Source of the DNA: Ochotona curzoniae
Lineage: Eukaryota > Chordata > Mammalia > Lagomorpha > Ochotonidae
Length of the DNA stretch: 64,000 nucleotides
Direction of reading: 5' to 3'
NCBI RefSeq assembly: GCF_017591425.1
Contig: NW_024467120.1
Span: 3,162,001 to 3,226,000 of the forward strand
The stretch's first letter is position 1, and every line of letters begins with the position of its first letter. Of this stretch, positions 43,381 through 53,446 are shown in pieces. Position numbers and translations under genes: made by a program. The notes beneath the pieces were generated by a model. It was not told the origin of the DNA. It ran no database searches and worked only from the letters and a program-made list of their open reading frames with translations.

Positions 43381-43797
43381 AAAAAATGCTTTTATCAAAG
43401 CATGACCCATACAGAAAAATGCCAAGCCATCAGTATATAACTCAGTGAATTATAACAAAAATGAACACCACAATGAACAATTATGAAGGTCAAAGTAAAA
43501 AAAAAATAATAATAACAAAACCCCAGCAGTTCCTTTGTGCTTCCTCCCAATAACTTCCCCCATTCCCTTCCAAATATTACCATTGTTCTGACCTATAATG
43601 GTGTGGTTAGGGTTTTCTCTTCTTTATTCCACGTGTTACTTCTTCCCTCAGCTTTGTGCTTGTGAGATACATTTGTGTCACTATTTGTGAGCCATTGCAA
43701 CCTGTTCTCATTGCTTTCATTCCACTGGGCAACTGCCCCACAAGGAAGCTGGCTATTCTGCTAAAGATGGGTATTTTGATTGTTTCTAGGTTGGGGC

Positions 43798-44252
43798 TAT
43801 GGTGATTCGTTTTATTTGTCCATTTGACTGAGCTGTGCATGGGGTATCCAGATATTCAGTGTGTGTAGCAGGATGCTTCTCTGTGACAATCAGTTGGCTG
43901 GGTGCAATTGATGGTTCTACCTGATGGGGCTGACTCAAGCTTAAACACAACCCGAAGACTGATGCTCCTCCTGGCAAGAGGAAACGGCTGCTGCCTCAGG
44001 GTCATCGCACTGACACTCCGGCTCCCCCCCACCCCCCGCCCCCGCTTTCCATCCTAAACTGAAAGAAACACTGGCTCTTTCTAGCCTGCAAGCCTTTGGG
44101 GACAATACATCATCTTTGCTCCTGTGTCTCCTCCAGCTTGTTGGCTGCAACGTTGGGACTTGTCAGCTTTCATGATTGTTTGAGCCAAGTGCCAATTTTA
44201 ATAATAAATGCATCCCGTTGGTTCTGTTCCCCCAGAGAACACTGATTAATCC
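43798..44252 (+). mobile_element. ERVL/MaLR-type LTR inside the ancient L1
   Basis: Begins ATGGTGATTCG..., contains GTCCATTTGACTGAGCTGTG and TGGGGTATCCAGATATTCAG, GTTGGGACTTGTCAGCTTTC, AATAATAAATGCATCCCG, and ends GGTTCTGTTCCCCCAGAG then AACACTGATTAATCCA. This matches a mammal-wide LTR whose consensus ends TTCTCTGGAGAACCCTGACT. A short GGGCT direct repeat on each side is consistent with a TSD. A C-run of about 20 bases (44022-44043) is a local expansion. Confidence 0.7.
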
Positions 44253-44374
44253 AGGGCTCTTTCTCATGGCATAGCTATAAACATTGTTTTGACATGTTGT
44301 TTTGCACATCTGTACATGCATTTCTCTTAGTTACACATCTCACAGGGGACTTGCTAGATTCAAAGGTGAGTATG

Positions 44375-44635
44375 AGGGTGCAGCACTGTAGTATAGTGAG
44401 TTCACCCACTGCCTGAGATGCCAGCATAGCATGGTAGTGCAACAATCCTGACGACTCTGCTTTCAATCGAGCACCTTACTAACAGGCCTGGGAAAGCATC
44501 AAAGGGTGGCCCACCTGTTCAGGCCCTGCCGCTCATCGAGGAGACCCGGATGAAGCTCCTGGCTCAGCAGCCATCTGAGGGGTGAGCCAGCAGACAGAAG
44601 ATCTGTTTGTGTGTCTGTGACCTTTTTTTCAAAAA
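44375..44635 (+). mobile_element. C-type SINE, sense, inside the ancient L1
   Basis: GTGCAGCACTGTAGTATAGT, GATGCCAGCATAGCATGG, GGCCTGGGAAAGCATCAAAG, GAGACCCGGATGAAGCTCC and GAGCCAGCAGACAGAAGATC. GTGAGTAT and GTGAGCAT flank it. Confidence 0.82.
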
Positions 44636-45124
44636 GGTGAGCATAAAGTCTACTCCAGTGGGCTTTTCAAGTTTGACTTTTCAAGTTTTCCAACGCGATC
44701 ACAGCAGTTTCTCACCAGCAACACCTGCTCCCCCAGGTGGGAGTGTCTCCCAACTCCCAACTCAGCTCAGAGTGGGTGTTGATCTTGTCAGACCCTCCTG
44801 CTCATCTTGGCAGGCATGCAGAAGGCCTGCCTTTTGGTTTTCATTTCTATTTCTCTGCCGACTAATGAAGCTGAGAACCTTCTGATACTCTTACTGGACA
44901 TTGGGCTACCCCTTGCTATGAAGCATCTGTTCAGATCTCCTTTGTCTCTGATTGTCATTTCTTTGATATGCATTATATATGGAACAGACCAACAGGAGAA
45001 GTGTAAGCTCTTTCTCTGCTTCTTCTTTGTGCGTTGGTTCAGGGGTTGCACTGTGACCTCTCTGATAATGAGGTATTGTCCTATTGGACTGAACCACACT
45101 ACTAACTTACACAGGTAAAGATGG

Positions 45125-45342
45125 GTGTGGACTGAAGCCGGGATCCAGAAACTCAATTGAGGTTACCCAGGTAAGTGGTAAGAACCCAGGAGTTCGAGCA
45201 ACGACTGCTCCCTAACAGAGTCCACGCGGGAAAGCAGTTGAAGTCAGGAGCCAGAAGTTAAGAACTCAGCTCAGATACTCTGATCCAGGCCATTGGAGAT
45301 TTAACCAGTGTCTTAGCTACTAGGCTCAGTACTTGTTCCACT
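45125..45342 (-). mobile_element. C-type SINE fragment, antisense
   Basis: GACTGAAGCCGGGATCCAG, GTTACCCAGGTAAGTGG, CACGCGGGAAAGCAGTTG and TTAGCTACTAGGCTCAGTAC match the antisense 5' two thirds. Confidence 0.65.
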
Positions 45343-45690
45343 TTCCATATTTTATCTGTGAGTTAATTATAACAAATTAAAGCTAGGAGTGTAAGGTGAC
45401 GTAACAATCACTGTAGCTGACTGTCTTTTGCCCAAATGGCCTCTAGTTCTGCACATTCTTCTAGAATCTTGTTCTCTGGTCAAGAGTTGAGACCTACCTC
45501 CACTTCCTTTGAACCTCAAATAAGCTCTTGTTAACCACGGTGCCCAACAGAATCCTGTGGCATTTTAACCTCCTAATAGGTAACATAACTTGTGTGTGCT
45601 TATTTCTTGGGACATTTGTTTTAAAACTCTAAATCATAAAAAGAAGGTAGGCTATCCTGAAATCTGAATGCTGGAGATATATATATGTAT
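45343..45690. other. unassigned non-coding sequence
   Basis: No features recognised; ends in an AT-rich TATATATATATG. Confidence 0.4.
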
Positions 45691-45691
45691 A

Positions 45692-46023
45692 TTTTTTTAA
45701 AGATTTATTTATTTTTTACAAAGTCAGATATACAGAGAGGAGGAGAGACAGAGAGGAAGATCTTCCATCCGATGATTCACTCCCCAAGTGAGCACAACGG
45801 CCAGTGCTGTGCCAATCCGAAGCCAGGAACCAGGAACCTCCTCCGCGTCTCCCACGCAGGTGCAGAGTTCCAAAGCTTTGGGCTGTCCTCGACTGCTTTC
45901 CCAGGCCACAAGCAGGGAGCTGGATGGGAAGTGGAGCTGCCAGGATTAGAACCAGCGCCCATATGGGATCCCGGCGTGTTCAAGGTGAGGATTTTAGCCA
46001 CTAAGCCATACCACCAGGCCCTG
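45692..46023 (-). mobile_element. young C-type SINE, antisense, with TSD
   Basis: TTAAAGATTTATTTATTTTT, GGAAGATCTTCCATCCGATG, CAACGGCCAGTGCTGTGCC, CTCCTCCGCGTCTCCCACGC, GCGCCCATATGGGATCCCG and head AGCCATACCACCAGGCCC. GATATATAT at 45675-45683 and 46024-46032 forms the TSD. CpGs retained. The long frames through it (45685-46242 and its reverse) are antisense-SINE artefacts. Confidence 0.95.
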
Positions 46024-46479
46024 GATATATATTTAAAGCAAGGTCCAGCGCTCATTGCTCAAGAGCCAGGACCCAAGAGACAAAAAGCCAGCGCATGGAA
46101 ATCAAGTTTATTTAGGAATCCAATAACCTGGGGAGATGGTAGATTTTTGCAACCAAGAGCATCTCAAATTCTGAAATTAGTAGGAACAATAGAATCACTT
46201 TTTAAAAGAGAAAGAAGAATTGAGGGGATTGAAGGTGGGTGACTGGTTTGGTTGGCTATGAGTAGATTCACAGTTCTGAGAATGATGCTGGGACAGGCCA
46301 AGTGGTGACCCATTTGCCTGAGGCTTGTCATTTACAACAGCAGGTCATAAATTCCCAGGCAGGCAGTGAATCCCCCTTGGGTTTGACTATTTGCAGCTGG
46401 TGCTTGTAAATTCTGTCTGTAGTCAGAGGTCCTGCGATTTCTGCCAATTTCAAATTCCTTGATTTTGTTCTTCTTTTTT
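46024..46479. other. unassigned non-coding sequence
   Basis: No gene recognised between the SINE and the L1 3' UTR; includes T-rich sequence that may belong to the L1 tail. Confidence 0.4.
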
Positions 46480-46885
46480 ATTGTATTATTTTGATGAACT
46501 TTGACATTGTTGATTACGGTGCAAAGGGTCAAGGGCTACAGGAAAGTGGGTAAGATCACTGCACATTCTCTTGGTTCCTTCCTGTATCTGGGGTAAGGGA
46601 GAAGTCACGCCCAGCCTCCCAGTCATCTTAGGGGGAGCTCCACCGACATGGAGCATGCTCCGTGGGCACTGCTTGAGTAGTTTCGATAGTTTAACAGTTC
46701 TGAGTTGCTGCCAATCTCACCACTCCAAGCACGATGAAATCTCTCCAGAACCCACTTATTGACATAGTCCACCTTAGAGTCTCCACTTGTCCAGATTTTT
46801 ACTACCAACGCTTGGCTTGGGTAGTTGATCCATTTGCTCTGTCCTCTGTCATGATACCAAGACCCTGAATTCTTAAGCAAATACT
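46480..46885 (-). mobile_element. lagomorph-type L1 3' UTR, antisense, truncated
   Basis: Read on the minus strand it contains GTGGACTATGTCAATAAGTG, CGTGCTTGGAGTGGTGAGAT, CTTACCCACTTTCCTGTAG and CCCTTGACCCTTTGCAC, then an A-rich tail. It aligns with the end of the sense copy at 30068-31230. 5'-truncated, non-coding. Confidence 0.82.
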
Positions 46886-46989
46886 ATTTATCTGTCCATT
46901 TTAGTATAAATCTAATTAGGTGCCAAGTTGGCAGTTAGCCGTAGTTCACCAAGATAGGGGAGAAGAGAAACAACGAAGGCAATGGGTTA

Positions 46990-47353
46990 TAGCCACAGAG
47001 TCTGTGTCTGCAGACCACATGCACCCAGAGCGACAAGCTGAAGAACTCCAAGCTGTTCCAACCTTCAGCCTTCTGGTCCTGTAGCCTTGCCGGCCGTGTC
47101 CTAGACATGTGCACGAGAGACCGCCAAGCTAACTCCAGACCTGACCAACATGTAACCGCAGATCTCACAAGATTTTGGAACTCTAAGTCACACAAGTCAT
47201 AATTTAGAGACAGAACTACCAGAGCCACCCCCAAATTCCTTGCCCACAAAAACCATGAAAGGTAATGCATTTGTTGTTGTTACATTTGTTGTTATTTTAA
47301 GCCAGCACGTGCTAAGATGGTTTGTTACATAGCAATGTATATCTGGAATAATC
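46990..47353 (+). mobile_element. MLT1-type LTR 3' part, sense
   Basis: AACTCCAAGCTGTTCCAACC, CACGAGAGACCGCCAAGC, TTGTTGTTATTTTAAGCC, GTTTGTTACATAGCAATGTA and GAATAATCA follow the MLT1 3' end (GAGAGACCCTGAGCCAGA, TTGTTGTTTTAAGCCGCT, TTTGTTACGCAGCAATAG). 5' start uncertain. Confidence 0.78.
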
Positions 47354-47454
47354 ACTTAGTGTAAAACCAGTTGGTATGATTGAATTCACAGGAAAAAGAT
47401 GGATACTATTTCATTTAATTCAACTTGTACCACTCACACATTTTCTTTTAAAAA

Positions 47455-47650
47455 CCTACTGATTCATTTTTATTTACTTGAAATACAGAGTGATAAATAA
47501 AGACCGAGAGCTTTTAGGCTTACCCCTTAAATACCAGAAACAGCCAGCATTGTGCCAGGCCAAAGCCAGGAACAGGAGCTCCACTCCAGGTCTACAGGAC
47601 AGGTGGCAGGAAGCCTGGTACTTCAGCCATAACCTGGTACCTTCTAAGTA
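47455..47650 (-). mobile_element. C-type SINE fragment, antisense
   Basis: CATTTTTATTTACTTGAAAT, ACCCCTTAAATACCAGAAAC, GTGCCAGGCCAAAGCCAGG and CAGGTGGCAGGAAGCCTGG match the antisense 3' half. Head degraded. Confidence 0.72.
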
Positions 47651-47675
47651 CTAGCAGAAATTATTTAGAGGTAAA

Positions 47676-47970
47676 CGTGGGGGCTCACACAATGGCTTAA
47701 CGGCTAGATCCTCACTTTGCAAGTGCCAGGATCTCATATGGGCACCAGTTCATACCTTGGCTGCTCCACTTTCCATCCAGCTCCCTGCTTATGGGCTGGG
47801 AAAGCAGTAGAGGATGGCAAAGGCCTTGGGACCCTGCACCTGTATGGGAAATCTGGAAGAAGCTCCTGGCTCCTGGCTCAGATCAGCTCAGCTCCTACTA
47901 TTGTGGCCATTTGGAAAGTGGACCAGTGGATGGAAGATCTCTCTGTCTCTCTCTCTGCAAAGCTGATCTT
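47676..47970 (+). mobile_element. C-type SINE, sense
   Basis: GTGGGGGCTCACACAATGGC, GGATCTCATATGGGCACC, GGCTGGGAAAGCAGTAGAGG, GTGGACCAGTGGATGGAAG. It ends in CTCTCTCTGCAAAGC, without the usual AATAAA tail. Confidence 0.88.
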
Positions 47971-47974
47971 TCTT

Positions 47975-48040
47975 TCTCAGGCACTGCATGTGGGATATAA
48001 GCATGTAAGCTGTGACTTAATTAGCTGAACAACACTCACA
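47975..48040 (-). mobile_element. C-type SINE head fragment, antisense
   Basis: GCATGTGGGATATAAGCATG, CTGTGACTTAATTAGCTGA and ACACTCACACC resemble the antisense head (CATGTGGGATGCCGGCAT, GGCTTAACC, CCAGCCCC). A poly-A run (48042-48060) follows. Confidence 0.5.
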
Positions 48041-48137
48041 CCAAAAAAAAAAAAAAAAAAATCTAAATACGAAAATCAATCAACAGTGTTCTCTTCTTCA
48101 ATTACTGAAAATTATGCCACATAAAACTTTTATACCT

Positions 48138-48468
48138 GGGCCTGGCAGCGCCATGGCCTAGTGGCTAGAGTCCTCGCCTTCAACGTGCCAGGATCCCATA
48201 TGGGCACTGGTTCTAATCCTGGCAGCTCCACTTCCCATCCAGCTACCTGCTTGTAGACTGGGAAAGCAGTCGAGGACAGCCCAAAGTCTTGGGACCCTGC
48301 ACCTGCGTGGGAGACCTGGAAGAGTTTCCTGGTTCCTGGCTTTGGATTGGCGCAGCACTGGCCGTTGTGCTCACTTGAGGAGTGAACCATCCAATGGAAA
48401 ATCTTCCTCTCTGTCTCTCCTCCTCTCTGTATATCTGATTTTGTAATAAAAAAAAAAAACTTAAAAAA
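48138..48468 (+). mobile_element. young C-type SINE, sense, with 15-bp TSD
   Basis: GGGCCTGGCAGCGCCATGGC, TAGTGGCTAGAGTCCTCGCC, GGATCCCATATGGGCACTGG, ACTGGGAAAGCAGTCGAGG, GATTGGCGCAGCACTGGCCG and tail GTAATAAAAAAAAAAAAC. The duplication AAAACTTTTATACCT at 48123-48137 and 48469-48483 is perfect over 15 bases. CpGs are retained. This is the best-dated recent insertion in the window. Confidence 0.98.
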
Positions 48469-48483
48469 AAAACTTTTATACCT

Positions 48484-50620
48484 AAGAAATCTTTTTTCCA
48501 CAGCATTTTGTATTTCCCTTTCCCATCCCTCAGAATTTTACCTGGCTTTATTTTTCTCTTGTTAATATAAATGATAATCAGTTCATATTTTGTTCATATT
48601 TGGTTCTTTCTTGAAGAAATTCTTCATGGAGTTCTCAGATATTTTCCTTTTGCATTGTCTGCTTGCTGGGTTTGCTGTGCAGCTAGTCACCTGCAACATT
48701 CTCTGGATTAATGCTGTATGCTTTTCGATCTTCTTCCATGGATTCCTTTGTTCTATTAGCAATACAGTTAGGGGCCTGGCACAAGGGTTCAGTGGCTAGA
48801 TCCTCACCTTGTGTGTGCCAGGATCCCATGATGGCATTGGTTCATGTCCCAGCTGCTCTGCTTTCTGTCCAGCTCCCTGCTGATGGCTTGTGAGAGCAGT
48901 AGAAGATGGCCCAAGACCTTGGGACCCTACCCCTAACTGGGAGACCTGGAGGAAGTCCTGGCTCCCGGCTTCGGATCAGCTTAGCTCTGGCTGTTGCAGC
49001 CATTTGGGGAATGGGCCAGCAGAGGATCTTTTCTTTGTGTGTTTCCTTTTCTCTGTGTAATTCTGCCTTTCCAATAAAAATAAATCTTACCAAACAACAT
49101 ACAGTTAAATAATTTTCTAAAGGTGCATATAGCAAAAGTTTTTGAATCACTGCATATCTTCGTTATCTCAGTTTTGTCCTTGAACCTGACTGCCAAGTCT
49201 CTGGATCATTTCCATTCGTAATTTATCATCCCATTGCTTTTTGGCTTTCAGTGTTGCTGGAGGAGATCTGTTGTCTGTCTTATACTTGCTCTTTGGAGAC
49301 AATGGGTTTTACTGGCTGGAAAAGTTTGAGATTTTTCTCTTTGATCTCAGTGTTCTATAATCCCTACACACATTCCTAAGTGTGGGTGATACTCGTTTTC
49401 TTCCAACAGTTGATGTGTGTTGGGCTTTTTCAGTCTGAGGACCTGAGCATTTTCTGATCAGAGCAATTTTTCATGTGTAATATTGGTTATGTCCTTCATC
49501 CCATTGCTTCTACTGTTTCTTTTAGAAATCATTGGATCATTATATTTATTTTCAGTGACTTAATTTTTCTGTTATATTTATTTTCCTTTTTTTTTTTAAT
49601 TCAGGCCCTTCATTCTGTTAGCCAAGCACCTAATCTGATCTTCAAATACTCTCATATACCATTTCATTGCTTTCTTGTTTATTGATTCTGTAATCATTGA
49701 AGATTTCCCTTAGTTCTTTCTTGGTCCCTATTAAATCTTCTTTGCTCTGTATCAACCAGAATTTGTTTTATGGATGTGATGATCTTCCAAGAATCTCTGA
49801 GGGTAGTCAGTTGTTTTAAATTTAAATCAATCTCTCTCTCTGGCTTTGTTTCCTCCAATGTGTGTGCAACTTGGCATTTCTCTTCTTCTTTTTAGTTTTC
49901 CCTAAGTGCCTGGTGTTGCTTGTCCCCCACTCACACATAGGATTAAAGAACTGCCCCAGGTTGAGCAGTGGATCTCAGTCATAGATGGGCTTGCTTTCGA
50001 AGCTGTTCTGAGTGGGAAGGTTGATCATGCCTCTGTGTGAGTAGCTGGCTCTGACACAGTTACACTTCCAGTTAGCCAGCACATTCAGGGCTTTGATGAT
50101 TACTCAATGGGGAAGGACTTCTAGAGGACTTCAACAACGGGAACTCCACTTGCAGTTTCTAAAGTCTTTCATTCTGCCTCCACCTACACCATGCATCTCT
50201 CCTCTGAAAATCCCGTTTGCTCCACACTTTGTTTAGGTGCTCCAACCAGGGATAAATAGTTGTTCTCTATATACAGTGGGGCTTAAACCTGGCTGGCCTA
50301 AGCAGCTCTATGGTTTATCTGTTCTGTGATGAACTACCCTGAGCTCTTATTCTCTAGACCTTGCCCATGTTTGTTCTTTTTCTAGTCTGGGCCTCTCTGG
50401 TGGAGGGCTGTTGTTGAGGCCTTCTCACTCATGTGCTTTGCTTAACTTTGGTATCTCAATAGGATCCATTCTGTTTCCTACAAATATCACCTAAATTTCT
50501 GCAGGTGATACTCTCTGTTTTCAGCATTTCTACACAAATATTCATCCTTTATTTGTTATTACCTTCATTTCAAAATGATTTTCTGAGAAAAGAAGGCAAA
50601 TACATATGCTTGTCTGCCTT
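48484..50620 (-). mobile_element. L1 5' UTR/ORF1 region, antisense, decayed
   Basis: Read on the minus strand from about 50620 there is L1-type leader text (GAACAACTATTTATCCCTGG, GAGCACCTAAACAAAGTG) and then ORF1-like A-rich coding text (CAAAGAAGATTTAATAGGG, ACCAAGAAAGAACTAAGGG, GGCTAACAGAATGAAGGGC, CCAAAGAGCAAGTATAAGAC). It continues to GGAATCCATGGAAGAAGATC near 48740 and beyond. No long frame survives, so ORF1 (the RNA-binding protein of the retrotransposon) is a broken relic. No ORF2 or 3' UTR is attached. A SINE splits it at 48770-49098. Boundaries are approximate. Confidence 0.6.
48770..49098 (+). mobile_element. C-type SINE, sense, inside the L1 relic, with TSD
   Basis: GGGGCCTGGCACAAGGGTTC, GTGTGCCAGGATCCCATGA, GCTTGTGAGAGCAGTAGAAG, GGGAATGGGCCAGCAGAGG and tail CCAATAAAAATAAATCTTAC. 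The decamer ATACAGTTA with one flanking change occurs on both sides (48761-48769 and 49100-49108). Confidence 0.92.
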
Positions 50621-50795
50621 CTTCAACTGAGATTATATGGAATCCCTAAAGTTTAAAATTTCCTGCAAATATTTTATTCAGTCAGTAAAAGTATTTTTTA
50701 TTTCCATGTAACAGAAAATGATGATGTGATTCTACTAACTTTTCTAGTGGAAAATATGTGTCAACAAAATCAGAAGACATTAGGTGTGCAAAATT
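50621..50795. other. short interval before a SINE
   Basis: Ordinary A/T-rich sequence with no recognised feature. Confidence 0.35.
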
Positions 50796-51108
50796 CTGTT
50801 CCTGGGCCTGGCATGGTGGCCTAGCGCCTAAAGTCCTTGTCTTGAACACACCAGGATCTCACAAGGATGCCAGTTCTAATTCCAGCGACTCTGCTTCCCT
50901 TCCAGCTCCCTGCTGGATGGCCCAAAGTCTTGGGGCTCTGCATCCATTTGGGAGACCTAGACGAAGCTCCAGGTTCCTCGTTTCAGATTGGCTCAACTCC
51001 AGCCGTTACAGTCACTTGAGGAGTGAATCATCAGACAGAAGATCATCCTCTCTGTCTCTCCTCCTTTCTGTATATCTGCCTTTCCAATAAAAACAAATAA
51101 ATCTTTTT
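50796..51108 (+). mobile_element. young C-type SINE, sense
   Basis: GGGCCTGGCATGGTGGCC, TAGCGCCTAAAGTCCTTG, GGATCTCACAAGGATGCC, GAGTGAATCATCAGACAGAA and tail CCAATAAAAACAAATAAATC. A short TGTTCCT repeats on both sides. Part of the central region (after CTCCCTGCTGGATGGC) is deleted. Confidence 0.92.
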
Positions 51109-51144
51109 AAAAATGTTCCTAATCATTACAGTAGCATTAAAGGC

Positions 51145-51320
51145 TTGTTCTTTGAATCACATAGGCTAGATTCTTGGTTACTTTCCTTCTAGCCACGTGA
51201 CCACAGGCCATTGTTTAAATCCTCTGAGCTTCAGCTTTGTTGTCTGCAAAGTGGGAATAATGACACTTCCCTCACAGCCAGCGGTAAAGATTAGAGTCCT
51301 CATGTAATACCAGCATGAAG
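51145..51320 (-). mobile_element. MIR fragment
   Basis: GCCACGTGACCACAGGCC, TTTAAATCCTCTGAGCTTCA, CTTTGTTGTCTGCAAAGTGG and GAATAATGACACTTCCCTC follow the antisense-form MIR (ACCTTGGGCAAGTTACTTAACC, CTCTGTGCCTCAGTTTCC, AAAATGGGGATAATAATAG). Strand label follows that usage. Confidence 0.8.
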
Positions 51321-51649
51321 CACTCTGCGAAGGGTCGCCTGTGTCAGCTGCTGCAGTCCTTGTACTATCATTCTAGTCTGCTCCTCTCTCTCCTAGATGC
51401 CACTGTTCTAATTAACCAGAGCTGTGGGACCTTTATGGGTTTGTATAGTTTCAGTATGACTTTAACTCCGCCCCCTCTATTTTCATCTCCAGATTGTAGG
51501 AAGTATGCCAACAGTCAGGGAATATGAATTAAACACGCGTGAAGGGACAGCGTGAACGTAGTATGCCCTGTCTCTTTATGGCAAAGGTTTTGCCATAAGT
51601 ACATGAGATATGGCATGTATCTCATTTATCATTTTAAAACATTGTGCTG

Positions 51650-52000
51650 TATGTATTCATTCATGTATTTATTGACATTTATACAAAAACTCTCTCAGTT
51701 TCTTTTTATGTAAGGGGGATGAGGGGGACGGGGAGAATAAATCTTCCATCTACTGCTCCATTCCCCAAGCAGCAAGAAGAGCCAGAGCTGGACCAGACTG
51801 AAGCCAGGAGCCTAGAACTCAACCCAGGGCTCCCATGTGGCGACAGGAACCCAAGAACTGGAGCCATCACCTGCTGTGATACAGGGGTACCTTAGCTTGC
51901 AGTTGGATCAGACACAAGCAGTCCTTGGACCAAGATACCACGATATGAAATGTGGGTGTCCCAAATGTCATCTTAAGCTCTGTGGGAAGCACCTGCCTCT
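51650..52000 (-). mobile_element. old C-type SINE, antisense
   Basis: CATGTATTTATTGACATTTA, GAATAAATCTTCCATCTACT, GACTGAAGCCAGGAGCCTAG, GATATGAAATGTGGGTGTCC and AAGCACCTGCCTC in antisense order. It contains a G-rich interruption (GGGGGATGAGGGGGACGGGG). Confidence 0.7.
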
Positions 52001-52345
52001 ATACTCTGTTTTTTAAGGCATTAATTTTCCGAGCATCTACTATAATTTAGTTATCACAGAATTCATACATCTATTGAAATAAAATGTATTTCTTCTGACC
52101 CTGGGGCCCCTGTTCGAAATGACAGAAATACTTAGCTTTAGTAACTGGCAGGTATGTGTTTGGTCAATGTTGAACTGAAAAGCATTATCTTACACTGAGA
52201 GTTTACATTTTCTCTCTCTCTCTCTTCTTTTTTTCAAACCAGGCAGTCCAACACAGAATTCAAAAACGCCTGAAGTGGGAGACTGTGGGTGAGAGGGGTC
52301 TTGTGGCCTGGAGTGCTTCCCACCAGGCAAGCTGCCCCCCCCCCA
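52001..52345. other. unassigned interval with C-run
   Basis: CTCTCT run at 52210-52226 and CCCCCCCCCCC at about 52335-52344. No feature otherwise. Confidence 0.4.
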
Positions 52346-52681
52346 TTTTTTTTTACAGATTTATTTTATTTTCATTACAAAGTCAGATATACAGAGAGGA
52401 GGAGAGACAGAAAGGAAGATCTTCCATCCAGTGATTTACTCCCCAAGTGAGCGCAACAGCCGGTGCTGGGCCGATTCAAAGCCAGGAGCCAGAAACTTCT
52501 TCCAGGTCTCCCACATGGGTGCAGGGTCCCAAGGCTTTGGGCCGTCCTCCACTGCTTTCCCAGGCCACAGGCAGAGAGCTGGATGGCAAGTGGAGCTGCC
52601 AGGATTAGAACCAGTACCCATATGGGATCCTGGCACGTTCAAGGCGAGGACTCTAGCCGCTAGGCCACGGCGCTGCACCCA
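52346..52681 (-). mobile_element. young C-type SINE, antisense
   Basis: TTTTTTTTACAGATTTATTT, GGAAGATCTTCCATCCAGTG, CAACAGCCGGTGCTGGGCC, GGTACCCATATGGGATCCTG-like text (AGTACCCATATGGGATCC) and head GCTAGGCCACGGCGCTGCACC. CpGs retained. The 80-codon and 88-codon frames through it are artefacts. Confidence 0.95.
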
Positions 52682-52694
52682 ACGTTACCATTTT

Positions 52695-52865
52695 TAATTG
52701 GCTTCCTTATATGCCCTACCAACATCTACAATCATTTTATTCCTCCCAGGAACCATGCCAGGAAGACGTTGCATTTCTATTATTACAGTAAGGAAAAAGA
52801 GGTTCCAAGATTTGTGAAACTTCCCCAAAGCCCCACAGCTCATAACCAGACAGGTTGACATTTTA
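52695..52865 (+). mobile_element. MIR fragment
   Basis: CTACAATCATTTTATTCCTC, GCATTTCTATTATTACAGTA, AGGAAAAAGAGGTTCCAAG and CCAAAGCCCCACAGCTCATA follow the MIR core. Confidence 0.78.
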
Positions 52866-53017
52866 CTCACAGCTACCTGACTCCAAATTCTCTTTCTGGA
52901 GCCTCAAAAGGACAAAAAAAAAAAAAAAATCTCAGCTCCTTTCTGGCAATAAAAATCTGTAATTCCAATGCTTTTTTCTTTAAAAGTAAACAAGATTGAT
53001 GAAAACATGCATGTTGA

Positions 53018-53262
53018 TTGGGATTGGTGTTAAGGCGTAATGAGTTAAGGAGGCACGGGAGAGAGCAGTGGAAGATGGCCCCCGTGGGCAGGCTCCTGTC
53101 CGCACGTGGGAGGCCTGGATGGTGTTCCAAGAGCCTGACTTCGACCCAGATCAACTCTGGCTTCTGTGCCTATTCGGGAAGCAAACCGGCGGCTGGAAGA
53201 TCTCTCTCTGTGTTTCTTTCTCCCTTACTGCCACTCTGTCTTTCAAATAAATAAATTCTCCA
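53018..53262 (+). mobile_element. C-type SINE, sense, with central deletion
   Basis: GATTGGTGTTAAGGCGTAAT then a jump to GAGCAGTGGAAGATGGCC, GTGGGAGGCCTGGATGGTG, CGGCGGCTGGAAGATCTC and tail TCTTTCAAATAAATAAATTC. About 100 bases of the middle are missing. Confidence 0.8.
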
Positions 53263-53296
53263 AAAAAGTAAACGTTGAGCCAAAACCCAAACAGGG

Positions 53297-53446
53297 AAAG
53301 AATTCTGATGAGAGAGAGGGAGACAGAGATGGAAAGGGGGAGGGGAAGAAGAAGGAGGTGGTGGAGGCAGACGGGGGAGGGGAATGGAAGAGGGGGGAGG
53401 AGGAGGATGGAGGGGGAAAGAGACAGAGAGAAGAAAAGGCTTGAAC
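53297..53446 (+). repeat. polypurine (GA-rich) tract
   Basis: About 150 bases consisting mostly of A and G on the plus strand (for example GGGGAGGGGAAGAAGAAGG), with scattered T and C. Tracts like this can form triplex DNA under torsion. The frames across it are Glu/Arg/Gly or Pro/Ser artefacts. Confidence 0.9.

Larger units (their letters stand above)
43381..45010 (+). mobile_element. ancient L1 3' UTR region (L1M-like), interrupted
   Basis: Text order follows the old L1 3' end: GATTGTTTCTAGGTTGGGGC before the first interruption; GCATAGCTATAAACATTG, CATTTCTCTTAGTTACACAT and GACTTGCTAGATTCAAAGG between the interruptions; then TTCTCACCAGCAACACCTGC, GGTTTTCATTTCTATTTCTC and TGTTCAGATCTCCTTTG. 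Two later insertions (an LTR at 43798-44252 and a SINE at 44375-44635) break it, and joining the three pieces recovers the L1 order. The open frame at 44807-45118 is part of this relic. Confidence 0.75.

Noticed and set aside
44807..45118. Hydrophobic 103-codon frame that looks like a membrane protein
   Set aside because: It is within the ancient L1 relic; T-rich old L1 DNA gives hydrophobic frames by composition.
45685..46242. 185-codon plus-strand frame
   Set aside because: It lies mostly in an antisense young SINE (45692-46023). The same kind of frame recurs in other SINE copies (19641-20081, 52431-52697, 8697-9185), so it is a SINE artefact.
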